DNA of 64,000 nt from Trichococcus sp. K1Tr (GCF_028309625.1 NZ_JAQMHR010000005.1:42625-106624), one strand, 5' to 3'; positions 8,902 to 17,467 are shown, counted from the first letter of the stretch. The notes: a model not told the origin generated them from the letters alone. A program made the numbers and translations.

Positions 8902-9804
8902 TCACTTCTTTCTGGTCAGGATAGTGGATTCGATTGTCTTTCGTTTTGGTTCCAGGAAATCAGGGAGGGCAAACGTCTCGCCTAATTTTTCCAGTGGTTC
9001 GTCAAGAGTGAATCCTGGTTGGTCTGTCGCTATTTCGATGCGCAATCCGCTCGGTTCGCGCAGATACAGGCTTTGGAAGTAACCGCGGTCGATGATTTTT
9101 TCCACGGTAATATTATTTTCTTTTGCCTTTTCGAGGATCTGATACAGATCTTTGCGTCCGTGCACGCTGTAGGCGATGTGATCGATGGCTCCTCTGCCGA
9201 GACGGCTAGGCTTCAGGCTGGTGGACTGGATCAGTCGACTTTCCTCTCCAGGCGCAGGGATCGGATGGGCAATATGGTCTGTCAGCAACATGCCCAGAAC
9301 ATCTCGGAAAAAGGTCTCCGTTTTTTCCAGGTCGGAAACGGTGTAATGGATGCCTTGGATTCCGATGATCTGGTATCCGGCGGGCACATCGCTGTGGCGC
9401 GTCGCCTGATCGGGCGCAATCATTCCGGGCACTTCGACCAAACTGATTTTCATGTCGTCCGGATCCAGGAAAGTGCAGCTAGCTTCATCGTTTCCAATTA
9501 AACGAACGGCTCCCGCGGTAAGGCGTTTTTTCCAGAACGGCAGACTGCCTTGAGGGATCTTCAGCAGCACTTCATGGATATAGCTGTCTTCTTCGTGACG
9601 TTGGCCGACTCTCGGCAACTCGAAAAAGGTCAATATCGTACCGGGAGTTCCCTTGTAGTCCCCATAAAAAAGGTGGGGATCGGTCAAATTATCCTGATTG
9701 ACTGTCTGTTTGACGAGACGCAATCCTAAGGTATCGCTGTAAAAGGTTTTGTTCTTCTCAGCATCTTTGGTGATGGCGGTGAGATGGTGAAAACCGGTAA
9801 TCAT
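8902..9804 (-). CDS. Ring-cleaving dioxygenase, VOC family (MhqO/MhqA-like)
   Basis: A 300-residue protein with two vicinal-oxygen-chelate modules. Metal-ligand candidates are His in GFHHLTAIT (first module), His in GIHYTVSD (second module, about residue 150) and Glu in LREPSGLRIEI. Relatives in Bacillus and Staphylococcus (MhqO/MhqE) detoxify hydroquinones and catechols under MhqR control. The frame opens at 9822, but GGAGG/TTGGAG sits inside it, so the ATG at 9804 (MITGFHHL) is chosen. First gene of a two-gene operon with the flavin reductase. The substrate is inferred from relatives only; no MhqR gene is in the window. Confidence 0.87.
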   Translation of the reverse strand: MITGFHHLTAITKDAEKNKTFYSDTLGLRLVKQTVNQDNLTDPHLFYGDYKGTPGTILTFFELPRVGQRHEEDSYIHEVLLKIPQGSLPFWKKRLTAGAVRLIGNDEASCTFLDPDDMKISLVEVPGMIAPDQATRHSDVPAGYQIIGIQGIHYTVSDLEKTETFFRDVLGMLLTDHIAHPIPAPGEESRLIQSTSLKPSRLGRGAIDHIAYSVHGRKDLYQILEKAKENNITVEKIIDRGYFQSLYLREPSGLRIEIATDQPGFTLDEPLEKLGETFALPDFLEPKRKTIESTILTRKK

Positions 9805-9942
9805 GTATGCTCCAACCTCCATTCAAATAATCCATAAGTCGAGTATACAGGAGAGTGCCTCAGCGAGGTAACTATTCTGCTCAGCGGGGGCGGGAGAGCT
9901 GGACCCGTGGATGGAAATAAATGAAACCGACTGAATGATATC

Positions 9943-9976
9943 AAAAAAACCTCCGCGTTCATCAGAACGGGAGGCG
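9943..9976 (-). terminator. Terminator after the lactonase gene
   Basis: The stem CCTCC-CGTTC / GAACG-CGGAGG with a 4-nt loop and seven T on the minus strand. It lies 14 bp past the stop at 9990. Confidence 0.8.
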
Positions 9977-9989
9977 TATTGTTATTATT

Positions 9990-11021
9990 TTAGTAGAAAA
10001 CACAAACGCACTCTGGCGCGTAGACGTCTTTTTGCACCAACGTCAATTTGCCGGTTTCTGCATCGCGTTCGAACAAAGTCAGGTTGTCGGAATCCTGATG
10101 GGCCACGATTACGAATTGGCCGCTCGGATCCAAGTTGAAGTCACGCGGGATGTTTCCTTCGGTAGGGACATATTCCACTAATGACAATGTTTCGCCGTCT
10201 TCGGATACCGCATAGACAACCAATGAATCATGTCCGCGGTTGGAAGCGTAGACGAATTTGCCGTCTGCGGAAATGCGGATAGCTGCGCCGCCGTTGAAAC
10301 CTGTGTGCTCTTCAGGGATAGTCGTGATGACTTGCAATAATGAGAAAGTGCCTGTTGCTGCATCATAAGCCAACACTTCTACATCGCTGCTCAATTCACC
10401 GAACATGTAAGCCACTTTGCCGTTCGGATGGAAAACCAAGTGACGCGGTCCAGTTCCGGGCGTCGCTTTATAATGGGCAACTTCCGCCAATTTGCCTTCA
10501 TCAGAAACCGTGTAGGTGTAAACTTCGTCGGTACCCAAATCGCAAGCCAACAAGAATTTCTTGTCCGGGGAAAGTGCGCTGTAGTGCACATGCGGAATAG
10601 TTTGGTTTTCATGGATGCTTGAACCCTCATGCTGCGCACGGTCAGTCATCGTGAAGGAGCCGTCAGCGTTCTCTTTATAGACTGTCAAGTATCCGCCGTG
10701 GTAATTGGCAGTGAAGATCAATTTTTTGTCTTCGTCGAAGTAGATATAGCAAGGCGCAGATCCTTCAGCAGAAATTTCGGCTACCTTGTCATAGGTTCCG
10801 TTTTCATTTTTCTTGAAAGAAGTGATGCCGCCGCCTTCATCCGTTTTGGAAATCGCGTACAGCGTTTCTTTGTCCGCAGATAAGTCCAGGTAAGTAGGGC
10901 TGTCGACTTCCGCGATCAAGCGATAATCACGCAATTCTTTTTTATCGGTGTCCAAAATGATTTGATGAACCCCTTTACTTTCTCTTTTCGTGTAAGAGCC
11001 AAGATATAAAACTTGTTCCAT
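9990..11021 (-). CDS. Lactonase family protein, probable 6-phosphogluconolactonase (YkgB/Pgl-like)
   Basis: 343 residues of the seven-bladed beta-propeller lactonase family, which hydrolyses 6-phosphogluconolactone in the oxidative pentose phosphate pathway. Repeated blade motifs are visible (for example HLVFHPNGKVAYMF, IRISADGKFVYASNRGHDS and DFNLDPSGQFVIVAHQDS). The conserved PRDFNLDPSG and ASNRGHDS stretches fit the family. The RBS AGGAGG is 7 bp before the ATG. Monocistronic with its own terminator. The family also contains proteins of unproven substrate, so the pathway role is likely but not certain. Confidence 0.9.
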   Translation of the reverse strand: MEQVLYLGSYTKRESKGVHQIILDTDKKELRDYRLIAEVDSPTYLDLSADKETLYAISKTDEGGGITSFKKNENGTYDKVAEISAEGSAPCYIYFDEDKKLIFTANYHGGYLTVYKENADGSFTMTDRAQHEGSSIHENQTIPHVHYSALSPDKKFLLACDLGTDEVYTYTVSDEGKLAEVAHYKATPGTGPRHLVFHPNGKVAYMFGELSSDVEVLAYDAATGTFSLLQVITTIPEEHTGFNGGAAIRISADGKFVYASNRGHDSLVVYAVSEDGETLSLVEYVPTEGNIPRDFNLDPSGQFVIVAHQDSDNLTLFERDAETGKLTLVQKDVYAPECVCVFY

Positions 11022-11195
11022 TCAAAGACCTCCTAAATATTATGATAATTCCATTATAACAAACGCCATTCACAATTACAGGGAAAAAAGCTTGTAAAGC
11101 AAATAAAGTTGGATTCAATGGTATAATCAATGGTTTGCCAAATAAACTGTGATAGAATAGAAGTTGTAAAAAGTGTCTGAAAAGGAGATATGTCA

Positions 11196-11555
11196 ATGCA
11201 AAGCAAAGTAATTCAAATTGGAGAAAAAGCGATAGATATAAAGGAACCCATGATCATCCTGTTCGATGACAGCGCAACGCCACCATTGCAGGAGGTTTCC
11301 GTGATCCATCGTTTTGTCGAGCCCCAGGAATGGTTCGAACTGGAAGACGGTGATCGGATTTTGTTTGACGACCAGGAATACCGTATATCCTATGTCGGTA
11401 CGCACGTCCTGAAAAATCTGCAGTCGATCGGCCATACAACCATGATCTTCAAAAATTGGGATGACGAACGCCTGGAAACAAGCATCTATTTGACTCCTTA
11501 CATTTTGCCGGCAATAACGGACGGCACCACCATTACTTATAAGAAGAAAGATTGA
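11196..11555 (+). CDS. PTS EIIA, glucitol/sorbitol (GutA/SrlB) family
   Basis: 119 residues matching the EIIA-Gut fold: an N-terminal IGEKAIDI strand, FDDSATPPLQEVSVIHRF, and a conserved central SIGHTTMIF corresponding to the GH(V/T)T stretch of E. coli SrlB. The first ATG (11190) touches the Shine-Dalgarno AAGGAG, so the ATG at 11196 is preferred. No glucitol EIIB/EIIC or dehydrogenase gene is near, so this is an orphan copy. It overlaps or abuts the AI-2E transporter gene and appears to be first in a run of four genes. Its role may be regulatory rather than in sorbitol uptake (inference). Confidence 0.85.
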   Translation: MQSKVIQIGEKAIDIKEPMIILFDDSATPPLQEVSVIHRFVEPQEWFELEDGDRILFDDQEYRISYVGTHVLKNLQSIGHTTMIFKNWDDERLETSIYLTPYILPAITDGTTITYKKKD

Positions 11556-11566
11556 AGGTGAGTCCC

Positions 11567-12766
11567 ATGGAAAGAGCTCCGCGTAGAGGAACGAAATCCG
11601 GGAATAGGTTGTCGTGGTTCGAAAGATGGTTTCTGAACAACAAATTCGTGACTATCCTGTTGATCACTTTACTGATTCTCCTGATCGTTTTGGTATTTTC
11701 AAAAGTATCTTATCTTTTAGGGCCGATAGGCAGCTTCTTCAGTGTCATCGGTTTTCCGCTGATAATGGCGGGTATTTTTTATTACATGCTGAATCCGTTG
11801 GTTACGCTGATGGAGAAGCGGGGCATAAAGCGTTTTGTCGGGACGTGGATCGCTTTCGTGCTGGTGTTGCTGCTGATGATCTGGGGATTTGCGATCCTGA
11901 TTCCGATCATCCGCGACCAGACGATAGGCATTGTACGCGAATTTCCGGCTTATTGGCAGGCGCTTGAGAGCATGACGATCGAATTGGTCAATTATGATTG
12001 GTTCACCTCCCTGCAGGATCAGATCAACGAAATCAATGCGGACATCTTCAACAGCGTTTCCGCGAAATTGAACGAAGTGCTGTCGAACACGGTCAGCGGC
12101 TTGGGCAGTGTCGTCGGATTGTTGACGAATGCGTTTGTGGGCATCATCACGATGCCGATTATTCTGTATTATCTGCTGAAAGAAGGAGAGAAGTTGCCGC
12201 TGACTTTTCTGCAATTCTTTCCCACAAATCTGCGGGAATCGATCGGGGAACTGCTGAAGAAAATCAACACGCAGATCAGCCAATATGTGCGCGGTCAGAT
12301 AATAGTTGCTTTCTTTGTCGGGCTGATGTTCGTCATCGGCTACGCCATCGTCGGAATGAAGTTCGGCATCGTCCTGGGGATACTCGCAGGTTTCCTGAAC
12401 ATCATCCCGTACATGGGGTCCTTCATTGCGATGATACCAGCAGTGATCGTTGCGATTGTTGATTCACCGCTGATGCTGGCAAAAGTGCTGCTTGTTTTTT
12501 CGATCGAGCAGTTCATCGAAGGCCGCGTCATTTCTCCGCAGGTACTCGGCAGCAATCTCGAGGTCCATCCCGTCACGATCATCTTCGTATTGCTCACGGC
12601 AGGAAAACTGTTCGGCCTGACCGGTTTCATCTTGGGTATTCCCGGTTATGCTGTCCTTAAAGTGCTGTTCATGCATATCTTCGATTGGTACAAAGAAATT
12701 TCCGGCTTGTATTTGGATGAACCTGAAGTCGAGGAAGAACCGGAAGAGGATTATGCTCAAGAATAA
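11567..12766 (+). CDS. AI-2E (PerM/YdiK) family membrane transporter
   Basis: 399 residues with about seven hydrophobic segments: one near residues 25-45, a paired set around 55-110, then a long extramembrane part and four or more segments in the C-terminal half. The family is named for an autoinducer-2 exporter, but most members have unknown cargo, and some Gram-positive relatives act as Na+(Li+)/H+ antiporters. The tail is very acidic (EPEVEEEPEEDYAQE). A TTG at 11552 overlaps the previous stop, but AAGGTGAG places the start at the ATG at 11567. It follows the EIIA gene by about 11 bp and precedes sppA by 25 bp, suggesting an operon. Confidence 0.88.
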   Translation: MERAPRRGTKSGNRLSWFERWFLNNKFVTILLITLLILLIVLVFSKVSYLLGPIGSFFSVIGFPLIMAGIFYYMLNPLVTLMEKRGIKRFVGTWIAFVLVLLLMIWGFAILIPIIRDQTIGIVREFPAYWQALESMTIELVNYDWFTSLQDQINEINADIFNSVSAKLNEVLSNTVSGLGSVVGLLTNAFVGIITMPIILYYLLKEGEKLPLTFLQFFPTNLRESIGELLKKINTQISQYVRGQIIVAFFVGLMFVIGYAIVGMKFGIVLGILAGFLNIIPYMGSFIAMIPAVIVAIVDSPLMLAKVLLVFSIEQFIEGRVISPQVLGSNLEVHPVTIIFVLLTAGKLFGLTGFILGIPGYAVLKVLFMHIFDWYKEISGLYLDEPEVEEEPEEDYAQE

Positions 12767-12791
12767 TCGAAACGAAAAGGGGTAATGCTTG

Positions 12792-13832
12792 ATGAACAAA
12801 AAGAGATGGATTGCGGTCGCAATCGCGCTTGTGCTTTTCGTGGCATCACTCGGCTCGCAATTTTTGTCGACCCGATTGGCTGACCAAACGGAAGATTCCC
12901 TCAGCCAGCTTACCGGCAATCTGATACCAGGGACGAGCCTGCAGGAAAGTGTTCTGGAAAGCGGCGATGCCAGCAACCGGATTGCGGTTCTGCATATCGA
13001 AGGCACCATCCAATCAGGTGCAGGCAGTATGCTGACGGACGGATCCAGCTATGATCACGACCTTTTCCTGGAGCAATTGAAAGCCATCGAAGAGGATGAC
13101 ACGATCAAAGGGATCTTCCTGATAGTGGACAGTCCGGGTGGTGGGGTATATGAAAGTGCGGAGGCGCACGATAAATTGTACCGCATCGCCGCTGAGAAGA
13201 AACTTCCGGTCTATGCTTCGATGCAAGGCACGGCCGCAAGCGGGGGCTACTACATCTCCGCCGGTGCGGACAAAATTTATGCCACTGCCGAAACGACTAC
13301 CGGTTCGATCGGTGTCATCATGCAAGCAATCGAATACTCTGGCCTGCTTGAAAAATTGGGTATCGAATACAATACGATCAAGTCAGGCAGCCTCAAGGAC
13401 ATCGGGTCTCCGGATCGGGATATGACGGAAGAAGAACGTGCGTTGCTTCAGGCATACGTCGATGAGGCTTATCAGCGTTTCGTCACCGTCGTATCGACGG
13501 GAAGGGATATGCCGGAAGAAGAGGTCCGCGCTGTTGCGAATGGCATGATTTATTCGGGAACCCAAGCTCAAGCGCTAGGGTTGGTGGATGAGATAGCCTA
13601 CACGGATGATGCCTTGAAAGCGATGAAAGCAGCTTACGACCTCGAAGATGCGGAAGTGTTCGACTATACTTCGACACCTGGATTGTTTTCCGATTTTTCT
13701 TGGTTGTTCGCTCAGGCGGCTGCCAAACTGACGAGCCAGGACAACCAGACGCTTTCTGAACTGCAGCTGCTCCGTGACACTTTCGGGACAACCGCCGCGC
13801 CGAGATTGCTTTATCTCTACGGAGGTGAGTGA
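12792..13832 (+). CDS. sppA: Signal peptide peptidase SppA (S49 serine protease)
   Basis: 346 residues with an N-terminal membrane anchor (residues about 6-24) and an extracytoplasmic S49 protease domain that degrades cleaved signal peptides. The predicted catalytic dyad is Ser150 in AASGGYY and Lys197 in IKSGSLKDIGSPDR, close to Ser147/Lys199 of Bacillus SppA. VDSPGGGVYESAE is the conserved S49 oxyanion region. The gene starts after AAAAGGGG. Its stop overlaps the start region of the RDD gene (TGATG), so the two are translationally coupled. Confidence 0.94.
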   Translation: MNKKRWIAVAIALVLFVASLGSQFLSTRLADQTEDSLSQLTGNLIPGTSLQESVLESGDASNRIAVLHIEGTIQSGAGSMLTDGSSYDHDLFLEQLKAIEEDDTIKGIFLIVDSPGGGVYESAEAHDKLYRIAAEKKLPVYASMQGTAASGGYYISAGADKIYATAETTTGSIGVIMQAIEYSGLLEKLGIEYNTIKSGSLKDIGSPDRDMTEEERALLQAYVDEAYQRFVTVVSTGRDMPEEEVRAVANGMIYSGTQAQALGLVDEIAYTDDALKAMKAAYDLEDAEVFDYTSTPGLFSDFSWLFAQAAAKLTSQDNQTLSELQLLRDTFGTTAAPRLLYLYGGE

Positions 13833-13834
13833 TG

Positions 13835-14401
13835 ATGGAAGAGCAAACCACTACGCATGAAGAACGCTTGGAAGAGATCCGGAAAAAGAAAGTAGCCTGG
13901 GAGGAAGCCGAGCGCTTTTCCGACCAACAGGAACGCCCGTTTCACCGCTATCCGGATTACGTATTCGCCGGTTTTTGGATCCGGTTCTTTGCCTACCTCG
14001 TCGACCTGCTTGTCGTGCAGGCTTTGGTGGCGATCCTGATCAAGCCGATCTTCGCTTTGGGCGGCATCAATATGCAAGGGAACGATCCCTTGACCATGTA
14101 CGGATTTTTTCAGTTGCTGATCTTTGTCGGGTATTTCATATTGACGACGAAATATACGAACGGTCAAACACTTGGGAAAATGATCTTCGGCATCCGTGTC
14201 GTCTGCTTCAAAGAAGAAAAACTCAGTTGGCAGACCATCCTGATCCGCGAAGGCGTCGGCCGCTATATCGGCAAAGTCGTGGCCGTTATCTATCTGGTCG
14301 CTGCCTTCCAAAACAAGAAACAACATCCGATCGATATGCTTTGCGATACGTCGGTCGTGACGGAAAACAGCATCAGGGCTTTGCAAGAAAGTTACCAGTA
14401 G
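13835..14401 (+). CDS. RDD family membrane protein
   Basis: 188 residues. An acidic, charged N-terminal segment (about 40 residues, possibly coiled) precedes the RDD domain: AGFWIRFFAYLVDLLVV with the Arg and Asp that name the family, then a second hydrophobic segment, then TLGKMIFGIRVV. The function of the family is mostly unknown; roles in transport and stress have been suggested. GGAGGTGA overlaps the end of sppA and serves the ATG at 13832 or 13835. It is the last gene of the EIIA/AI-2E/SppA/RDD run and is followed by a terminator. Confidence 0.85.
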   Translation: MEEQTTTHEERLEEIRKKKVAWEEAERFSDQQERPFHRYPDYVFAGFWIRFFAYLVDLLVVQALVAILIKPIFALGGINMQGNDPLTMYGFFQLLIFVGYFILTTKYTNGQTLGKMIFGIRVVCFKEEKLSWQTILIREGVGRYIGKVVAVIYLVAAFQNKKQHPIDMLCDTSVVTENSIRALQESYQ

Positions 14402-14422
14402 AGAGAAAAAATGTGGAAAAAC

Positions 14423-14461
14423 GGCATGCGATCGGTGGTTATCGGTCGCATGCCCTTTTTT
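14423..14461 (+). terminator. Terminator after the RDD gene
   Basis: A 9-bp stem GGCATGCGA (14423-14431) with TCGCATGCC (14446-14454), then a long T run. Confidence 0.85.
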
Positions 14462-14531
14462 TGTGTTGTGGTCAATTTTTTTTGCGGGATGGCTGGAGGA
14501 GAATGTGGATAATACGTATAATAGTTTGGAA

Positions 14532-14659
14532 CTCCGGCGATGCCGTCATTCGCCGGAGAAGAGCGGTAAACCACAGAATGTCCTCCGGCGAGGACCTGCT
14601 CGTGGGAGGACACCTATCCTTCTTACCCTCTCTTCCGGGGAAGACAGCTTTAACCGGAG
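14532..14659. repeat. Intergenic hairpin array, family B (three units)
   Basis: Three imperfect hairpins start at about 14532, 14583 and 14633 (periods 51 and 50 bp). The first is CTCCGGCGA.../...TCGCCGGAG, 27 bp long. The 24-bp stretches between hairpins are not alike. The same arms and period occur at 35.7 and 52.7 kb. It lies between the RDD terminator and the GntR promoter and fills most of this 340-bp gap. Confidence 0.7.
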
Positions 14660-14704
14660 GAGACGGCAGCACACCTATTCCGACTTGCAAATTCCGCCGC
14701 TAGT

Positions 14705-14723
14705 GTTATACTTGTTATATAAC
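14705..14723 (+). promoter_or_regulatory. Candidate GntR operator/promoter
   Basis: GTTATA-N7-TATAAC inverted repeat, 18 bp before the gntR start codon and overlapping TATACT-like -10 elements. Its position fits autoregulation by the YtrA-type GntR protein encoded next; this is inference. Confidence 0.4.
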
Positions 14724-14740
14724 GAACAGGAGGGGTAAAT

Positions 14741-15142
14741 ATGTTCATCGAAATTCTCCCGAACAGCGATACGCCGATCTACACGCAGCTGATGTACCAG
14801 ATCAAAATTGGCATCCTCAAACGGGAATGGTCATATGGGGATGGATTGCCGAGCGTCCGGAGTTTGGCCGGCGAATTGGGCATCAACATGCATACCGTGA
14901 ATAAAGCGTACAATCTGTTGGCCGACGAAGGCGTGCTGGAAAAAAACCAGAAAGGCTATTTCGTGAGCGAACGCGCGACAATGGCGTCCAATGAACGCAC
15001 GAAAGCGGCGATGCAGGATAAGCTCAAGGAAATCCTGATTGATAAACAGATTTTTGAGGTCGATGAAGAAACGTTCAACGGATGGCTGAACGAAATTGAG
15101 AAAGAGTTGGAAGGGGAAGGGGAAGCAGATGCTGATATTTAG
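14741..15142 (+). CDS. GntR family regulator, short YtrA-like type
   Basis: A 133-residue repressor-type protein. The winged helix-turn-helix spans about residues 10-75 (PIYTQLMYQIKIGILKREW, LPSVRSLAGELGINMHTVNKAYNLL). Only a short helical tail follows, instead of a ligand-binding domain, which is the YtrA subgroup pattern. The tail is highly acidic (EKELEGEGEADADI). RBS CAGGAGGGG is strong. The next gene starts inside its last codons, so the pair is one operon. YtrA-type regulators usually control the adjacent transporter or membrane gene and respond to cell-envelope stress; that role is inferred here. Confidence 0.87.
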   Translation: MFIEILPNSDTPIYTQLMYQIKIGILKREWSYGDGLPSVRSLAGELGINMHTVNKAYNLLADEGVLEKNQKGYFVSERATMASNERTKAAMQDKLKEILIDKQIFEVDEETFNGWLNEIEKELEGEGEADADI

Positions 15143-16265
15143 TTGGTTCATGGTGATACTGTTTTTGATTATTGGGGTTGTCAACGGCATCACGCCATAT
15201 TATAGCCGGTTAGGTACGCCGTTTGGAGTGACCGTTCCGACATCGCATCAAAAGGACCCCTATGTTTTGAAGCTTAAAAAGGTCTATCTTTATCAAAATA
15301 TATTCGGGAGTATACTGCTCGCTGCGCCAATCTTTTTCTTCCTTCTCTGGGATGATGAGGAGAAAGTGGAGATGGTCACCAGCATCTATGTGACGGTCGC
15401 GATGTTCGTTTTCATCTTCCTTTCGTTCCTGCTTTACCTGCAGAAACGGAAGCAGCTCCGCAGTTGGAAAACAGCAAACGACATCAAAATTGAACCGAAA
15501 AAAGCCAAAATCGTCATCGATACCGCCTATCAAAAAGATCTGAAGGTGGTCTCCCATTCGGTCTTCGTTTCGGCGCAATTATTTATCCTGTTGGTGACGG
15601 TGGCTGTCACGCTTTATTTCTATGACCTGATACCCGAGCGGTTCCCGGTTCACTGGAACAGCTCGAATGAACCGGATCGGATCGTCGATAAAACGTATGT
15701 GAATGTATTCATGTTGCCGGCGATACAATTATTGATGATTCCGATGATGTTTTTCAGCCACTATTCCTTCATCAAATCGAAACAGAAGATTTCGCCTTAT
15801 CTGTCCGATCTCTCCAGCAAGCAGAGCAAATTGTTCCGTCAGGCTTGGTCCTATTACTTCCTCGTCGTGACGGTGCTGACGCAGCTCTTGTTGAGTGGCA
15901 TCCATTTCTTTTCCTTGTTCTTCGCAGACAAGGGTGCCCAGTGGGTCATCGGCATGACGATTCCGTTCGTGGTCATCATAGTTGGGTACAGCGTCTATCT
16001 GACTTGGAAGTATGGCCAAGGAGGCGAAAAATTGTTCCTGAATGAAGCGGGTGAACTGCCGGATGAAGTGACGGAAGCGGACGAAGAGCGCTACTGGAAG
16101 TGGGGCGTATGGTATTACAACCCGGAAGATCCATCGATATTTGTCGAAAAACGCTTTGGCATCGGAAGCACGCTGAATATAGCCAGATGGCAATCATGGG
16201 CGTTCATCGCCGGACTGTTGGCCTTTGTAGTGCTGACGATCGTGCTTTCGTTCGCGATGGAATAG
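15129..16265 (+). CDS. DUF1648/DUF5808 membrane protein
   Basis: 378 residues with about eight hydrophobic segments. It has a DUF1648 stretch around YDLIPERFPVHWNSSNEPDR (about residue 170) and a C-terminal DUF5808 motif with YYNPEDPSIFVEKRFGIG. DUF1648 is shared with SdpI-type immunity proteins, and such genes often follow a small GntR regulator, as here. The molecular function is unknown. The frame opens earlier, but GGGGAAG before the ATG at 15129 (MLIFSW, first membrane helix) decides the start. It overlaps gntR by 14 bp. Confidence 0.82.
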   Translation: MLIFSWFMVILFLIIGVVNGITPYYSRLGTPFGVTVPTSHQKDPYVLKLKKVYLYQNIFGSILLAAPIFFFLLWDDEEKVEMVTSIYVTVAMFVFIFLSFLLYLQKRKQLRSWKTANDIKIEPKKAKIVIDTAYQKDLKVVSHSVFVSAQLFILLVTVAVTLYFYDLIPERFPVHWNSSNEPDRIVDKTYVNVFMLPAIQLLMIPMMFFSHYSFIKSKQKISPYLSDLSSKQSKLFRQAWSYYFLVVTVLTQLLLSGIHFFSLFFADKGAQWVIGMTIPFVVIIVGYSVYLTWKYGQGGEKLFLNEAGELPDEVTEADEERYWKWGVWYYNPEDPSIFVEKRFGIGSTLNIARWQSWAFIAGLLAFVVLTIVLSFAME

Positions 16266-16288
16266 GAATCTGTCTAAGCAAAGGACAG

Positions 16289-16319
16289 AAGGTTGCATCA
16301 TTCTGGTGCAGCCTTTTTT
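16289..16319 (+). terminator. Terminator after the DUF1648 gene
   Basis: The stem AAGGTTGCA / TGCAGCCTT with one G-T pair and a T run. Confidence 0.75.
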
Positions 16320-16350
16320 GTGATGCCACACTTATAGGAATACAGGATGA

Positions 16351-16742
16351 TGTCCGATAATGTGGAAGAATCGGACAAGCGGCAGGCGTCATCTTATGGG
16401 GTTGTCCGATAATGCGGAAGAATCGGACAAGCGGCAGGCGTCATCTTATGGGGTTGTCCGATAATGCGGAAGAATCGGACAAGCGGCAGGCGTCATCTTA
16501 TGGGGTTGTCCGATTATGCGGAAGAGTCGGACAAGCGGCAGGCGTCATCTTATGGGGTTGTCCGATAATGTGGAAGAATCGGACAAGCGGCAGGCGTCGT
16601 CTTATGGGGTTGTCCGATAATGTGGAAGAATCGGACAAGCGGCAGGCGTCATCTTATGGGGTTGTCCGATTATGCGGAAGAGTCGGACAAGCGGCAGGCG
16701 TCGTCTTATGGGGTTGTCCGATAATGTGGAAGAATCGGACAA
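16351..16742. repeat. 52-bp tandem repeat of hairpins, eight copies (family C)
   Basis: TGTCCG recurs at 16351, 16403, 16455, 16507, 16559, 16611, 16663 and 16715, exactly 52 bp apart: seven full units and a final 28-bp hairpin without spacer. Each unit is a hairpin TTGTCCGAT / ATCGGACAA with an 11-bp loop plus a near-constant 23-bp spacer (GCGGCAGGCGTCATCTTATG and on). Variants are few: T/A in the loop, TGCGG/TGTGG, GAATC/GAGTC and TCATC/TCGTC. The array begins and ends with a hairpin. It lies between the convergent DUF1648 and gatD genes and occupies most of the 540-bp gap. A 114-codon open frame runs through it but has no RBS and is only repeat translation. Confidence 0.95.
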
Positions 16743-16762
16743 CTAGGGCGCTATAACCAAAA

Positions 16763-16797
16763 AAGAGGAGCTGCCCCATTCCGGGGTAGCTCCTCTT
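16763..16797 (-). terminator. Terminator after gatD
   Basis: A 15-bp stem with one mismatch (16763-16777 with 16783-16797). On the minus strand it is followed by six T. Confidence 0.85.
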
Positions 16798-16804
16798 CTT
16801 CGAT

Positions 16805-17467
16805 TTATTTTTCAATCTTTTTGTTATGTTGGGCAATGGCCATATCAACGATGCGGTTAGCCAAGTGGATGTTGCGGACCAACAAGGGCCCATGGAAATA
16901 GGAACAGAAGACATTTTTGTAACGGGCGCCTTCGGTCTTATCTTCCCCGTTGTTGCCCATGCCTTTTTCGACTTTCCCGAGCGGGCGCATGTTTTCGCCA
17001 AGGAAGGTCCGTCCGTTATGGTTTTCGAACCCCTCGTAGGTCTCGTTGAATTCCTCGCTGCGGATCGTGATGTCGCCGATGAACCGGTTGTTGTCCTGGC
17101 TCAATGTATAGTGATCCAGGGCGCTGATGCCGGAAATTTTGTTGCCGGATGCATCCATATAATAGTGGCCCAATAATTGGTAACCGCCACAGATGGCCAA
17201 TACCACGCCATCATTTTCGATGTATTCCTTGATTCCTTCTGCTTTGTCCTGAATGTCTTTGGAGACGATGTACTGTTCGTAATCCTGGCCTCCTCCGAAA
17301 AAGACGAGGTCATATTTTTCTGGATCGAAAGGCTGGTCCAAACTGATGATTTCTGTTTCGAAATCAACGCCTTTTTCACGGGCACAGTACTGGAGCATCA
17401 AGAGATTCCCATTGTCGCCGTATGTGTTCAGCAGGTTGCCGTACAAGTGGCAAATACGTAGTCGCAT
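16805..17467 (-). CDS. gatD: Lipid II isoglutaminyl synthase, glutaminase subunit GatD
   Basis: With MurT it amidates the D-glutamate alpha-carboxylate of the lipid II stem peptide to D-isoglutamine, needed for efficient cross-linking. The 220 residues form a CobB/CobQ-type class I amidotransferase: Cys93 in LAICGGYQLLG is the nucleophile and His192 in SYFHGPLL is its partner. The early LYGNLLNTYGDNGN stretch is typical. The ATG lies directly after the murT stop with RBS AAAGGA inside murT, so the two are translationally coupled. Confidence 0.95.
   Translation of the reverse strand: MRLRICHLYGNLLNTYGDNGNLLMLQYCAREKGVDFETEIISLDQPFDPEKYDLVFFGGGQDYEQYIVSKDIQDKAEGIKEYIENDGVVLAICGGYQLLGHYYMDASGNKISGISALDHYTLSQDNNRFIGDITIRSEEFNETYEGFENHNGRTFLGENMRPLGKVEKGMGNNGEDKTEGARYKNVFCSYFHGPLLVRNIHLANRIVDMAIAQHNKKIEK

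Noticed and set aside
9854..9900. Possible further family B repeat unit
   Set aside because: CTCAGCGAG and CTCAGCGGG are direct rather than inverted copies and no second unit follows at 50-52 bp.
16351..16742. CRISPR-like repeat array
   Set aside because: Both the palindromic part and the 23-bp intervals are near identical between units, whereas CRISPR spacers are unique. No cas genes are present.
16412..16756. 114-codon open frame through the tandem array
   Set aside because: It has no RBS and its translation is only the three-phase reading of a 52-bp repeat.
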